NCBI GenBank assembly: GCA_002381695.1
Contig: DFXM01000028.1
Coordinates: 121,506-139,162 of the forward strand
Length of the DNA: 17,657 bases
Source of the DNA: Clostridium sp. UBA4108
GTDB taxonomy: Bacteria; Bacillota; Clostridia; Clostridiales; Clostridiaceae
Direction: 5' to 3'
A program made the position numbers and the translations under genes. Below the pieces are notes generated by a model. It searched no databases and had not been told where the DNA came from. It was given only the letters and a program-made list of their open reading frames with translations. Shown one piece after another: positions 7,772 through 14,586 of the stretch; within the stretch, counting starts at the first letter, position 1, and every line of letters begins with the position of its first letter.

Positions 7772-9513
7772 AAAAATTTATAAAGCCTTCTTGTTTAATT
7801 GTAATAATATCTCTTTTCTCCATAGCTATTTCTGGTTGTGACAATAAACAAAGTAAAGATAAGTATCCCAAACCAGGTATTTCTGTAGATTCTCAGTCCT
7901 TAAATAACTGGAGCTATGAATCAAGCATTATGAATGGAATGATCTTAAAGGAGGATAAAAGTATATATTCTAGTGAAAGTTACACAGAAGTCACCACCTT
8001 CTATATTACTGTTTATCCTACTAAGAATGAAAATGATGAAACAGTTACCTTTGAGGATTTTAATAAACATGAGGCAAGGGATCGTAGTTATAACCCTGAA
8101 GTAAAGGTGCTTATACAACAAGGGAACTCCGATGGTATCTTAAAAGGAGGCTTAGGATATTCAGATACTTCACCTAATGCTACCATAAGAGTGCGTGGAA
8201 ACTCCTCTCGTGGTGCACTTTTTAAATCCTATAAAGTAAAATTCTTTGATTCCGCTGGTGATTGGAAGGGACAGACCACCTTAAATCTTAATAAACATGT
8301 AAATGATGTATCTAAGGTGTCTAATAAATTTTGTATGGATTCCATTGCTAAGCTTGATAATATGGCAAGCTTTCAGACAAACTTTACTAGAGTGTATATA
8401 AAGGATCTTTCAAAGGCTGATCCTGATAAAGATTTTACCTATTACGGACTTTATACTAATATAGAACAACCCAATAAAGGATATTTAAGGAAACGAAGCT
8501 TTGATGAAAATGGTTCTTTATATAAAGCAATAAATTTTGAATTTAGATACGAACCTGAAATTCTTAAAAATGTAGATGATCCTACTTATGATGAAGCTAA
8601 ATTTGAAACTGTTCTTAAAATTCGTGAAGGTAAGGACCATTCAAAATTAATACAGATGCTTAAAGATGTAAATGACATGAATAAAGATTTTAATGAGGTT
8701 TTCAGTAAATACTTTAATTTAGATAACTATCTAACTTGGATGGCAGTAAATTTTCTCTTTGGAAATGAAGATACCATAGCTCATAATTTTATAATATATA
8801 ATCCTTCTAACTCCCTTACATGGTATTTTCTCCCCTGGGATTATGATGGTACATTTAAATTTGGAGAATACAAATCTAGTTATCAAGTACCTGAGGAATT
8901 GTTTGGTATTCCACGGTATTCTGGAGTAATACTTCATAGGAGATTTTTACAAAACCCTGAGAATGTACAAAAGCTCATTAACAAAGTGAACGAAGTCCAT
9001 GATATCTTAAATAAAGAATCTACTCAAGGTCTTGTTGATAATTATAAAATAGTCCTTAGAGACTTTATGACTAAGTATCCTGATTTAAATTGCTCTGAAG
9101 TTCCTCCAAATAAATTAGAAAGCTATTTAGATGGATTTCCAATTTTTATTGAAGATAACTACAATAAATTTTTTAGAACTCTGGAATATCCAACCCCCAT
9201 ATTTTCTATAGACCCTGAAAGACAAGGTGATGGTAGGGTAAGATTTGCTTGGGATTCTTCTTCTGATTTACAGGGAGACTTACTAAAGTATGATATTACA
9301 GTTTCAACAGACCCTGGTATGAAGAATATAGTGTATTCTCAAAATGATTATATAGGCACAGAGGTTTTCATTGAAAATCTTCCTCCTGGTGAGTATTATC
9401 AAAAATTAATGATTAAAGATGATAAGGGAAACCTTCAGTATTCTTCCTATAACTATATGGATATTCCTAATAAGATAAACTATTGGGGAGTACGTAAAAT
9501 TATAATAAATTGA
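7768..9513 (+). CDS. CotH-kinase family lipoprotein with C-terminal Fn3-like domain
   Basis: The 581-residue protein begins with a lipoprotein signal; the lipobox ISGC ends at Cys24, so it should be tethered outside the membrane. A CotH-type kinase domain spans about 75-470: VRGNSS (142-147) followed by basic KSYKVK (153-158), YYGLYTNIEQ (225-234), the catalytic-loop-like region around NED-x-IAHN (333-340) and the metal-binding-like WDYD (357-360). Residues about 475-565 look like a fibronectin type III-like beta-sandwich, possibly carbohydrate binding. Known CotH proteins are atypical kinases that phosphorylate spore-coat proteins; many homologues occur outside spore loci. Its start overlaps the pelG stop and it precedes VTC and DUF4956 genes, so it probably works on the cell surface with Pel or with phosphate from its neighbours. 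The substrate is unknown. Confidence 0.85.
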   Translation: MKKFIKPSCLIVIISLFSIAISGCDNKQSKDKYPKPGISVDSQSLNNWSYESSIMNGMILKEDKSIYSSESYTEVTTFYITVYPTKNENDETVTFEDFNKHEARDRSYNPEVKVLIQQGNSDGILKGGLGYSDTSPNATIRVRGNSSRGALFKSYKVKFFDSAGDWKGQTTLNLNKHVNDVSKVSNKFCMDSIAKLDNMASFQTNFTRVYIKDLSKADPDKDFTYYGLYTNIEQPNKGYLRKRSFDENGSLYKAINFEFRYEPEILKNVDDPTYDEAKFETVLKIREGKDHSKLIQMLKDVNDMNKDFNEVFSKYFNLDNYLTWMAVNFLFGNEDTIAHNFIIYNPSNSLTWYFLPWDYDGTFKFGEYKSSYQVPEELFGIPRYSGVILHRRFLQNPENVQKLINKVNEVHDILNKESTQGLVDNYKIVLRDFMTKYPDLNCSEVPPNKLESYLDGFPIFIEDNYNKFFRTLEYPTPIFSIDPERQGDGRVRFAWDSSSDLQGDLLKYDITVSTDPGMKNIVYSQNDYIGTEVFIENLPPGEYYQKLMIKDDKGNLQYSSYNYMDIPNKINYWGVRKIIIN

Positions 9514-9523
9514 GGAGAGCCTT

Positions 9524-10237
9524 ATGAAATATGAAGATAAGATTCTAAGACATGAGCTTAAGTATTATATAAATTATGCTTCTTACCATAGTCTTCGTTC
9601 TAAATTAAAGACTATGGTAGATAGTGATAAAAACATGACTTGTAGCCATGGCTATGATATTTCAAGTCTATATTTTGATGATGTTAGAAATAATGCTTTT
9701 CATGAAAAAGAAGATGGGGCCTATATTAGAAAAAAGTATAGAATACGCATCTATAATAAATCTGATACTCTTATAAAATTAGAATGTAAATCTAAATTTG
9801 ATAGTTTTACTTCTAAGCTCTCCTCAAAGCTATGTAGAGAGCAGTATGAAAAATTATTATGTGGAGATTATAGTTTTCTACCCTCCATGGATAGTTTGGT
9901 ATGTACAAAGCTATTTTGTGATAATAAACTAAAATTGCTCAAACCTAAAATAATTGTTGATTATAAGCGTGAAGCTTATGTTGTAAAAGAAGGGAATGTA
10001 CGTATTACCTTTGATAAAAATTTACAAGCTGGAATCCACAAGGTTGATCTCTTTGACGAGAATTTAATTCTAACTCCTATCTTACCTGAAGACATAATGA
10101 TTTTAGAGATAAAATATGATGATTACTTTCCAGCTTACCTAAAGCGTATAGTAGGTCAAGAAAAAATGGATAGATGTACTATATCAAAGTTTTTACTATG
10201 TGCAAATAAATTAAGAAAGGTGAAATTCTATGTCTGA
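9524..10237 (+). CDS. VTC-domain protein (polyphosphate polymerase family)
   Basis: The 237-residue protein has the triphosphate-tunnel pattern of the VTC domain: RHELKY (9-14), a basic strand RKKYRIRIY (69-77), KLECKSK (85-91), KPKIIVDYKREAY (140-152), RITFD (160-164) and EIKYDDYFP (195-203). Alternating Arg/Lys and Glu residues lining a tunnel are the signature of VTC4-type enzymes that make polyphosphate from nucleotide triphosphates. It has no membrane segment, so it acts in the cytoplasm, probably docked on the DUF4956 partner whose start overlaps its end by eight bases. A GGAG site lies just before the ATG, ten bases after the CotH stop. Bacterial members next to DUF4956 are mostly uncharacterised, so the product could be polyphosphate or another phosphoryl transfer. 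Confidence 0.85.
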   Translation: MKYEDKILRHELKYYINYASYHSLRSKLKTMVDSDKNMTCSHGYDISSLYFDDVRNNAFHEKEDGAYIRKKYRIRIYNKSDTLIKLECKSKFDSFTSKLSSKLCREQYEKLLCGDYSFLPSMDSLVCTKLFCDNKLKLLKPKIIVDYKREAYVVKEGNVRITFDKNLQAGIHKVDLFDENLILTPILPEDIMILEIKYDDYFPAYLKRIVGQEKMDRCTISKFLLCANKLRKVKFYV

Positions 10238-10910
10238 TTCTATTACCTTCAATGATATTATGAAAAAAAGCTTTCTAAAGGTTTTCGATGCATCACAGTT
10301 TAGTACTGGAGATTTATTTCTATCCTTACTAGTTTCTCTCATATGTGGATTAATAATATTCTCCTTTTATAAATTATTCTATAAAGGAGTGGTATATAGC
10401 CATAACTTTAGCATATTGTTACTTATAATAACAATGGTAACTAATTTTATTATAGTAATAATCAGCTCTAATGTTGTCCTTTCCCTTGGTATGGTTGGTG
10501 CCTTAAGTATTGTACGTTTCCGTGCAGCTATAAAGGACCCCTTAGATGTAGGCTTTTTATTTTGGGCCGTTGCCGCTGGTATTGCCTCTGGTGCAGGACT
10601 TTATTTGGCGGCTATAGGTTCTACTGCTATCATTGGTATTGTGTATATGATTGCTTCTAAATTAAGGTCTAAAACAAGAATATACCTTCTTGTAGTGAAT
10701 TTTGATAATGAGGTCAATGAAGAAGTACAGAGAATATTATCCAATCTTAAATATGTACTTAAAAATAAAACTGGAATTAATGCTACCACTGAACTCACCT
10801 TAGAAATGAAAATAAAGGGCACTAATACAGCCTTTGTAACACAACTGTCATCTATTAAAGGTGTGTCCAGCGCTGTATTAGTAGAATATGCTGGAGATTA
10901 TGGCGAGTAG
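10230..10910 (+). CDS. DUF4956 membrane protein
   Basis: This 226-residue protein has about four membrane segments (roughly 28-50, 58-80, 83-95 and 108-142) and a cytoplasmic C-terminal domain (about 150-226). The stretch GMVGALSIVRFRAAIKDPLD (87-106) is the characteristic signature of DUF4956. Its conserved Arg/Lys/Asp residues at the membrane edge suggest ion or phosphate handling, but no function is established to my knowledge. The ATG overlaps the VTC gene by eight bases, a coupling that suggests the two proteins form one complex. By analogy with yeast VTC, where a small membrane subunit accompanies the catalytic tunnel domain, it may anchor the enzyme or provide a channel. That is inference. 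Last gene of the pel operon. Confidence 0.82.
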   Translation: MSDSITFNDIMKKSFLKVFDASQFSTGDLFLSLLVSLICGLIIFSFYKLFYKGVVYSHNFSILLLIITMVTNFIIVIISSNVVLSLGMVGALSIVRFRAAIKDPLDVGFLFWAVAAGIASGAGLYLAAIGSTAIIGIVYMIASKLRSKTRIYLLVVNFDNEVNEEVQRILSNLKYVLKNKTGINATTELTLEMKIKGTNTAFVTQLSSIKGVSSAVLVEYAGDYGE

Positions 10911-10917
10911 TCTAATA

Positions 10918-10945
10918 AGGCATCAGAAATTTCCTTCTGATGCCT
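10918..10945 (+). repeat. Hairpin just after the operon stop
   Basis: An 11-bp perfect stem (10918-10928 with 10935-10945) and six-base loop sit eight bases past the DUF4956 stop. The downstream flank is A-rich, not T-rich, on the + strand. Alone it is a poor terminator; it may protect the mRNA 3' end or assist the stronger hairpin 40 bases on. Confidence 0.6.
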
Positions 10946-10982
10946 AAAAATATACAGAGTTCATTAATTCAACTTAAAAATT

Positions 10983-11033
10983 AATCAGGCATTTGTATTC
11001 CTTTTAAGTTTAGGAATATAAATGCCTGATTTT
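10983..11033. terminator. Bidirectional intrinsic terminator
   Basis: A 19-bp stem (10983-11001 with 11013-11031, one G-T pair) with an 11-base loop is followed on the + strand by TTTTGTATTCT and on the - strand by ATTTTTAAG. It lies between the convergent DUF4956 and YoaP-like genes and should end both transcripts. Confidence 0.9.
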
Positions 11034-11041
11034 GTATTCTA

Positions 11042-11791
11042 TTATTCTATTAGTTTTATAAACTTATCCTCTGTTAAAATTTCATGGGTTATAAACTCAC
11101 CATTTATAAATAAATTATAAGTAGTCCATGGAACCTTGGCGTTTTGTGCCTCTTCCATAGAATTGTACTTTATACGTTTAAACTTAATTCCTCGCTCCTG
11201 TGCTACCTTCTCAATTAATGCCGAATATTTTTCCGTAAAAGGACACTGATGGGTATAGAATAAAACAACTCCTGTTTTATCCTCAATAGTTCCCTCCTTT
11301 GCACAAGCTTTAAACCTTGGTAGAACATTACCCTCATCAAAGCTAAGACATAACAGTTCATAATAAGGCTTTGCACTATCACATACTTTAAATCCCTTAT
11401 GCTTTAAAAATTTGGGATCAGATAAATAAGGCATCTTTTTATTTGAAGATACTACCACAATACCTCTTTTCCCCTTATCTTTTGCATCTTTAATACACTC
11501 TTCAAGAAGCTTTTGCCCATAGCCCTTACCCTTATAACTTCCTGACACCCATAAACAATTTATAAACATGTATCCCTCTGCTTCAATAGGACACCAAGCA
11601 TTTTCAGCTGGCATATATTCAATAAATACCTTTCCTCTCACATCTGCCTTTTTAAAGACTAACCCTTCTTCAAATCTTTCTCTGAGCCAAGACTTTTTAC
11701 TAGCAACACCACATTCTCCCTTTTTATCTGATATAGAACAACATATATGCTGATTTTCTATATTTTCTTTATCCACCCTAATAATATCCAT
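11042..11791 (-). CDS. yoaP: YoaP-like GNAT N-acetyltransferase
   Basis: The 249-residue protein has an N-terminal GNAT domain (about 1-150) with the acetyl-CoA loop SYKGKGYGQ (85-93), and a C-terminal YoaP-like domain (about 160-249) with a thioredoxin-like look: a strand, then THQCPFTEKY (180-189), with the single Cys183 where redox proteins often carry their active cysteine. This two-part layout matches Bacillus YoaP. It has many other cysteines (17, 18, 27, 67, 79, 99, 137, 148, 163). GNAT enzymes move an acetyl group from acetyl-CoA to an amine; the YoaP substrate is unknown. The start has a GAGGGG site eight bases upstream. It is transcribed with or alone from the adjacent GyrI-like gene, 108 bases upstream. 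The family is confident; the function is not. Confidence 0.82.
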   Translation of the reverse strand: MDIIRVDKENIENQHICCSISDKKGECGVASKKSWLRERFEEGLVFKKADVRGKVFIEYMPAENAWCPIEAEGYMFINCLWVSGSYKGKGYGQKLLEECIKDAKDKGKRGIVVVSSNKKMPYLSDPKFLKHKGFKVCDSAKPYYELLCLSFDEGNVLPRFKACAKEGTIEDKTGVVLFYTHQCPFTEKYSALIEKVAQERGIKFKRIKYNSMEEAQNAKVPWTTYNLFINGEFITHEILTEDKFIKLIE

Positions 11792-11899
11792 AGTCTACCC
11801 CTCATCAAAATCTATTTTAATCTATATATCAACTAATTTTTAATTTTAGACTTTGTTCTAATATGTAGTTCTAAAATCAACAACTATTTAAAACAAATC

Positions 11900-12541
11900 C
11901 TACTCTTTATCACAATTTGACACTGGATGCCTTAATACAGTTTTTAATTTTTCTCCTTTAACTTTTCTTGGATCAGATAAATATATTTCATGATGCTTAC
12001 GAACGTCTCCTATGTCATCTACAAGATTATTTTTTTTCATAAAATCCTGCATCATGGCTACTGTTTCAGGCTCTTTAGCATAAGGTCCTATATGCATGGA
12101 CTGAACACATAATCCTTCTTTAAATTTCTCAAGACGTGCCTTTGTAGTATCTAAATCTGGTTTTTTCTTTTTTAGGGCTTCCACTGCCCAATTAAATATT
12201 TCTTCTGTAACAAACTCAGGTTGTCTTATCATAGACGTCCATCTCCAATTATCACGTTCATTGAAGTTAAAACCTCCACCTTCACACCACCAAAGTCCTT
12301 CAAGAGGTGGTACTACATACTGAAAATATCCTGGTATTTCTTTGTTATTCTTATAACTCATCTTAATTGTAAAAGATAATCCATATAGTAGTGAAACAGC
12401 CCTTTCATACTCTTCGCCGTTAGGATCACCCTTTCCATCCACCATTATAAAGACCATTTCAGGCACATCTATTATACTAGGTTTATTTTTAGGAAGATAT
12501 AAATCCTTAAAATCCTTTTTATAATCAACTTTTACATCCAT
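11900..12541 (-). CDS. GyrI-like (effector-binding) domain protein
   Basis: The 213-residue stand-alone protein matches the GyrI-like small-molecule-binding family: MVFIMVDGKGDPNG (29-42), the aromatic core PPLEGLWWCEGG (78-89) and the C-terminal HEIYLSDPRKV (184-194). There is no DNA-binding domain, unlike the AraC or MerR fusions of this fold, and no membrane segment. Relatives bind hydrophobic drugs or, in some cases, hydrolyse reactive compounds. The ATG has a GGGGG run eight bases upstream. A 16-bp palindrome lies 47 bases before the start and could regulate it. The specific ligand is unknown. Confidence 0.8.
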   Translation of the reverse strand: MDVKVDYKKDFKDLYLPKNKPSIIDVPEMVFIMVDGKGDPNGEEYERAVSLLYGLSFTIKMSYKNNKEIPGYFQYVVPPLEGLWWCEGGGFNFNERDNWRWTSMIRQPEFVTEEIFNWAVEALKKKKPDLDTTKARLEKFKEGLCVQSMHIGPYAKEPETVAMMQDFMKKNNLVDDIGDVRKHHEIYLSDPRKVKGEKLKTVLRHPVSNCDKE

Positions 12542-12587
12542 TTAAAAACCCCCTTTTAAAATAAATTTACTATTTCCTCTATTTTAC

Positions 12588-12625
12588 ACAAAGTAATATG
12601 ACAACAATATGTCATATTACTTTGT
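12588..12625. repeat. 16-bp perfect inverted repeat between aspS and the GyrI-like gene
   Basis: ACAAAGTAATATGACA at 12588-12603 is exactly mirrored at 12610-12625 around a six-base ACAATA loop. On the - strand it follows the aspS stop by 46 bases, but only GTAAAATAG comes next, so a T-run is missing. It may be a weak terminator or processing hairpin for aspS mRNA, or an operator for the GyrI-like gene. Confidence 0.8.
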
Positions 12626-12671
12626 AAATCTTCTATTTTAAATGGTTGAATTAAAGGGAAGAGATAATTTA

Positions 12672-13961
12672 CTACGGAGTTAATCTATTTCTATCCCTTG
12701 GTATTAAGCATGCTTCCCTTACATTATCTAATCCTAAAAGCTGAGCTGTTATTCTCTCAAGACCTATAGCTAATCCTCCATGAGGTGGCATTCCATGCTT
12801 AAAGTTTGAGGTATAACTCTCATATTTTTCAGGTATGAGACCCTTATATTTGATATTATTTATCAGTTCCTCATAATTATGAATTCTCTGTCCACCTGTG
12901 GTTATTTCCACACCTCTAAATAATAGGTCAAAGCTATAGGTTTCTGTTTCTCCGCAAGGCATAGTGTACATAGGTCTTTTTCTTCTTGGGTAATGAGTTA
13001 AAAATATAAAGTCACAGCCTAAAACTTCCTTAGAATATTTACATATCAATTTTTCTCCTTCTGGATCTAAGTCCTCTTCTAGGTCAGTCTTGTTATATTT
13101 AGTCTTTAATATTTTCAAGGCTTCACTGAACTTTATCTTTGGAATTCTACTCTCTATCCTTGGAATTTCTACTTCTAAGGTCTCTAGAGCTTTGCCACCC
13201 TGTATTTCCACCCTGTGTAGAATATACTTAAGCAATCTCTCTTCCATATCCATAACCTCTTCTTCACTTTCTATAAATCCCATTTCAAAGTCCATACTTA
13301 CATATTCATTTAAATGTCTATTGGTGCTGTGCTGCTCTGCTCTATATACATGAGCTACCTCAAATACTCTCTCAAAGCCAGCTCCCACCATCATTTGTTT
13401 ATAAAATTGAGGGCTTTGAGCAAGATATGCCTTATTTTCAAAGTACTTTACTTCAAATATTTCAGTACCACCTTCTGCTCCTTCTGCAACAATTTTAGGT
13501 GTGAAAATCTCTGTAAAGCCCTCTCCTGTTAAATATTCTCTAAATCCTTGCACTATAATATTTTGAATTTTGAAGATGGAGTTTATCTTCTCATGGCGTA
13601 AGCTTAAAACTCTATTATTTAACATAGTATCTAAATTAATCTCTAATTCTTTTTTATTAATTTCAATAGGTAACTCGCTAGCTGCCTCATTGATTATATC
13701 TATACTTTCTACATTTATTTCAAAAGGATTCAGTGTATTTTTTCCTTCCTTAACCTCTCCTCTAATAGCTATTACATCCTCTAACTTTAATCCTGTAATA
13801 TCCATGGCGTTATTATCTACTACGCACTGTACCATACCTGTTCTATCTCTTAATATAACAAAGGTTATAGCCTTAAGTTTTCTAACCCTATGAACCCATC
13901 CCTTTATTAATACCTTCTCATTTATATAATTTTTTAATTCGTTTATCATAATTCTTTCCAT
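12672..13961 (-). CDS. aspS: Aspartyl-tRNA synthetase, archaeal type, probably non-discriminating
   Basis: At 429 residues this is the short archaeal-type AspRS, lacking the insertion domain of the roughly 590-residue bacterial form. An N-terminal OB-fold for the anticodon (about 1-100) is followed by a class II core: EGGTEIF (163-169), motif 2 YRAEQHSTNRHLNEY (206-220) and motif 3 GLERITAQLLGL (400-411) ending in RDRNRLTP. In the OB-fold GWVHRVR, residue 24 is His. The discriminating Thermococcus enzyme has Trp26 there, while His marks enzymes that charge both tRNA-Asp and tRNA-Asn; the Lys85 position is Leu77 here. It therefore probably also makes Asp-tRNA(Asn) for GatCAB, although gatCAB is not in this window. 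The start has AGGGAGG upstream. Expression is controlled by two T-boxes. The enzyme call is very secure; tRNA range is inferred. Confidence 0.95.
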   Translation of the reverse strand: MERIMINELKNYINEKVLIKGWVHRVRKLKAITFVILRDRTGMVQCVVDNNAMDITGLKLEDVIAIRGEVKEGKNTLNPFEINVESIDIINEAASELPIEINKKELEINLDTMLNNRVLSLRHEKINSIFKIQNIIVQGFREYLTGEGFTEIFTPKIVAEGAEGGTEIFEVKYFENKAYLAQSPQFYKQMMVGAGFERVFEVAHVYRAEQHSTNRHLNEYVSMDFEMGFIESEEEVMDMEERLLKYILHRVEIQGGKALETLEVEIPRIESRIPKIKFSEALKILKTKYNKTDLEEDLDPEGEKLICKYSKEVLGCDFIFLTHYPRRKRPMYTMPCGETETYSFDLLFRGVEITTGGQRIHNYEELINNIKYKGLIPEKYESYTSNFKHGMPPHGGLAIGLERITAQLLGLDNVREACLIPRDRNRLTP

Positions 13962-14005
13962 TTTTAATAATACCTCCCTTTAATTTAGAATATATACACA
14001 ATGAT

Positions 14006-14024
14006 AAAACTCTATTAGAGTTTT
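14006..14024 (-). repeat. Small hairpin between T-box leader and aspS start
   Basis: AAAACTCT and its mirror AGAGTTTT form an 8-bp stem with a three-base loop, 50-60 bases downstream of the second T-box terminator. It is too weak to terminate by itself and may be chance in AT-rich DNA. Nothing else is recognisable between the leader and the ribosome binding site. Confidence 0.4.
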
Positions 14025-14067
14025 TACTTAAGCTTTTAATTTAGTTTTGTCTTAAATTTGAACATTA

Positions 14068-14265
14068 AAAAGCCCCTTGAGTATTTAAACTCAAGGGGCG
14101 AAATATCGCGGTGCCACCCTTATTAACTAGTATAGTATATCCTCTCAAAGTAAAACTTATTATTGCCTAAAATGGGCCCTATTCTAGGTAATACAGGACT
14201 AAAATACCCTTCTATTTTAGATTGTCATTGATAATATGAGGTTCTAACCTTGTCAATTATCTAAA
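14068..14265 (-). promoter_or_regulatory. T-box element 2 (proximal, compact)
   Basis: The canonical T-box AGGGTGGCACCGCG is at 14120-14107. An antiterminator forms from AAGGG/CCCTT and GCG/CGC with a TGGCACC bulge, competing with the terminator at 14099-14072. The UGGC bulge pairs fully with a GCCA-3' acceptor, as in tRNA-Asp or tRNA-Asn. No normal Stem I (AGUA loop E, distal AG bulge/GGUG loop) is seen. Instead TTTAGAT/ATCTAAA and ATTGA/TCAAT enclose an asymmetric bulge holding GACA, with GAC at 14226-14224. The lower stem competes with a CTAAAATA/TATTTTAG hairpin (14220-14199). The T-box identity is certain; tRNA reading by this small stem is inferred. Confidence 0.88.
14072..14099 (-). 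terminator. Intrinsic terminator of T-box 2
   Basis: An 11-bp stem, GCCCCTTGAGT with its mirror, and a six-base loop are followed by TTTTTAATG on the - strand. Its left arm is shared with the antiterminator, so uncharged tRNA should prevent it forming. Confidence 0.92.
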
Positions 14266-14269
14266 CAAA

Positions 14270-14534
14270 TCTATAAAATAAAAAAGCCTTCACTCCCATA
14301 TAGGAGCAAAGGCATACTTCACGGTACCATCCTACTTTGACAAAATATTTAACATACTATGTCATCTCTAATCCCTTTAACGGTGGAATCCGACTTATCC
14401 TACTGCAGGTCATCTTTTAAAGATAACATTTCAAATAAGTTTCTCCAGGATGTCTTTCAATATTACTTTTCTCATGGAGCTCTCACCACTCTCCACTCGC
14501 TTTGGATACACAGTTAATATTTACTCTTCCCTTC
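14270..14534 (-). promoter_or_regulatory. T-box element 1 (distal, canonical, Asp GAC specifier)
   Basis: Stem I is complete: GGGA/TCCT at the base, then a specifier loop of AGAGTA against GAAAGACA, then AATATTA/TAATATT, with the distal AGCGAG and GGTGAGAG elements. In the usual register the specifier is GAC (Asp) at 14454-14452, followed by the conserved purine. The T-box AGGATGGTACCGTG at 14333-14320 forms an antiterminator TAGGA/TCCTA plus GTGAAG/CTTTGC around a TGGTACC bulge. Its UGGU would meet the G discriminator of tRNA-Asp only by a G-U pair, unlike UGGC in element 2. It responds to uncharged tRNA by blocking the terminator at 14313-14286. Confidence 0.95.
14286..14313 (-). terminator. 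Intrinsic terminator of T-box 1
   Basis: GCCTTTGCTCC pairs with GGAGTGAAGGC (11 bp, two G-T pairs) and is followed by TTTTTTATTTT on the - strand. It is mutually exclusive with the antiterminator of element 1. Confidence 0.92.
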
Positions 14535-14557
14535 AAAGAATTTTTAATATTTGTTAT

Positions 14558-14586
14558 ATAATATACCCCTTTCAAAGATTTGTCAA
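14558..14586 (-). promoter_or_regulatory. Sigma-A-type promoter of the aspS leader
   Basis: On the - strand a perfect TTGACA (14586-14581) is separated by 17 bases from TATTAT (14563-14558). The -35 lies inside the last codons of the nucleotidyltransferase-like gene (Leu-Thr). The predicted start, near 14550, is about 15 bases ahead of T-box 1, which fits well. Confidence 0.88.

Noticed and set aside
7768..9513. cotH as part of a spore coat locus
   Set aside because: No other spore coat genes are nearby and it is translationally linked to pelG, so a sporulation role is not supported here.
13090..13893. Several + strand open frames of 72-107 codons opposite aspS
   Set aside because: They lie fully inside the highly conserved AspRS gene, have no ribosome binding sites and look like antisense shadows.
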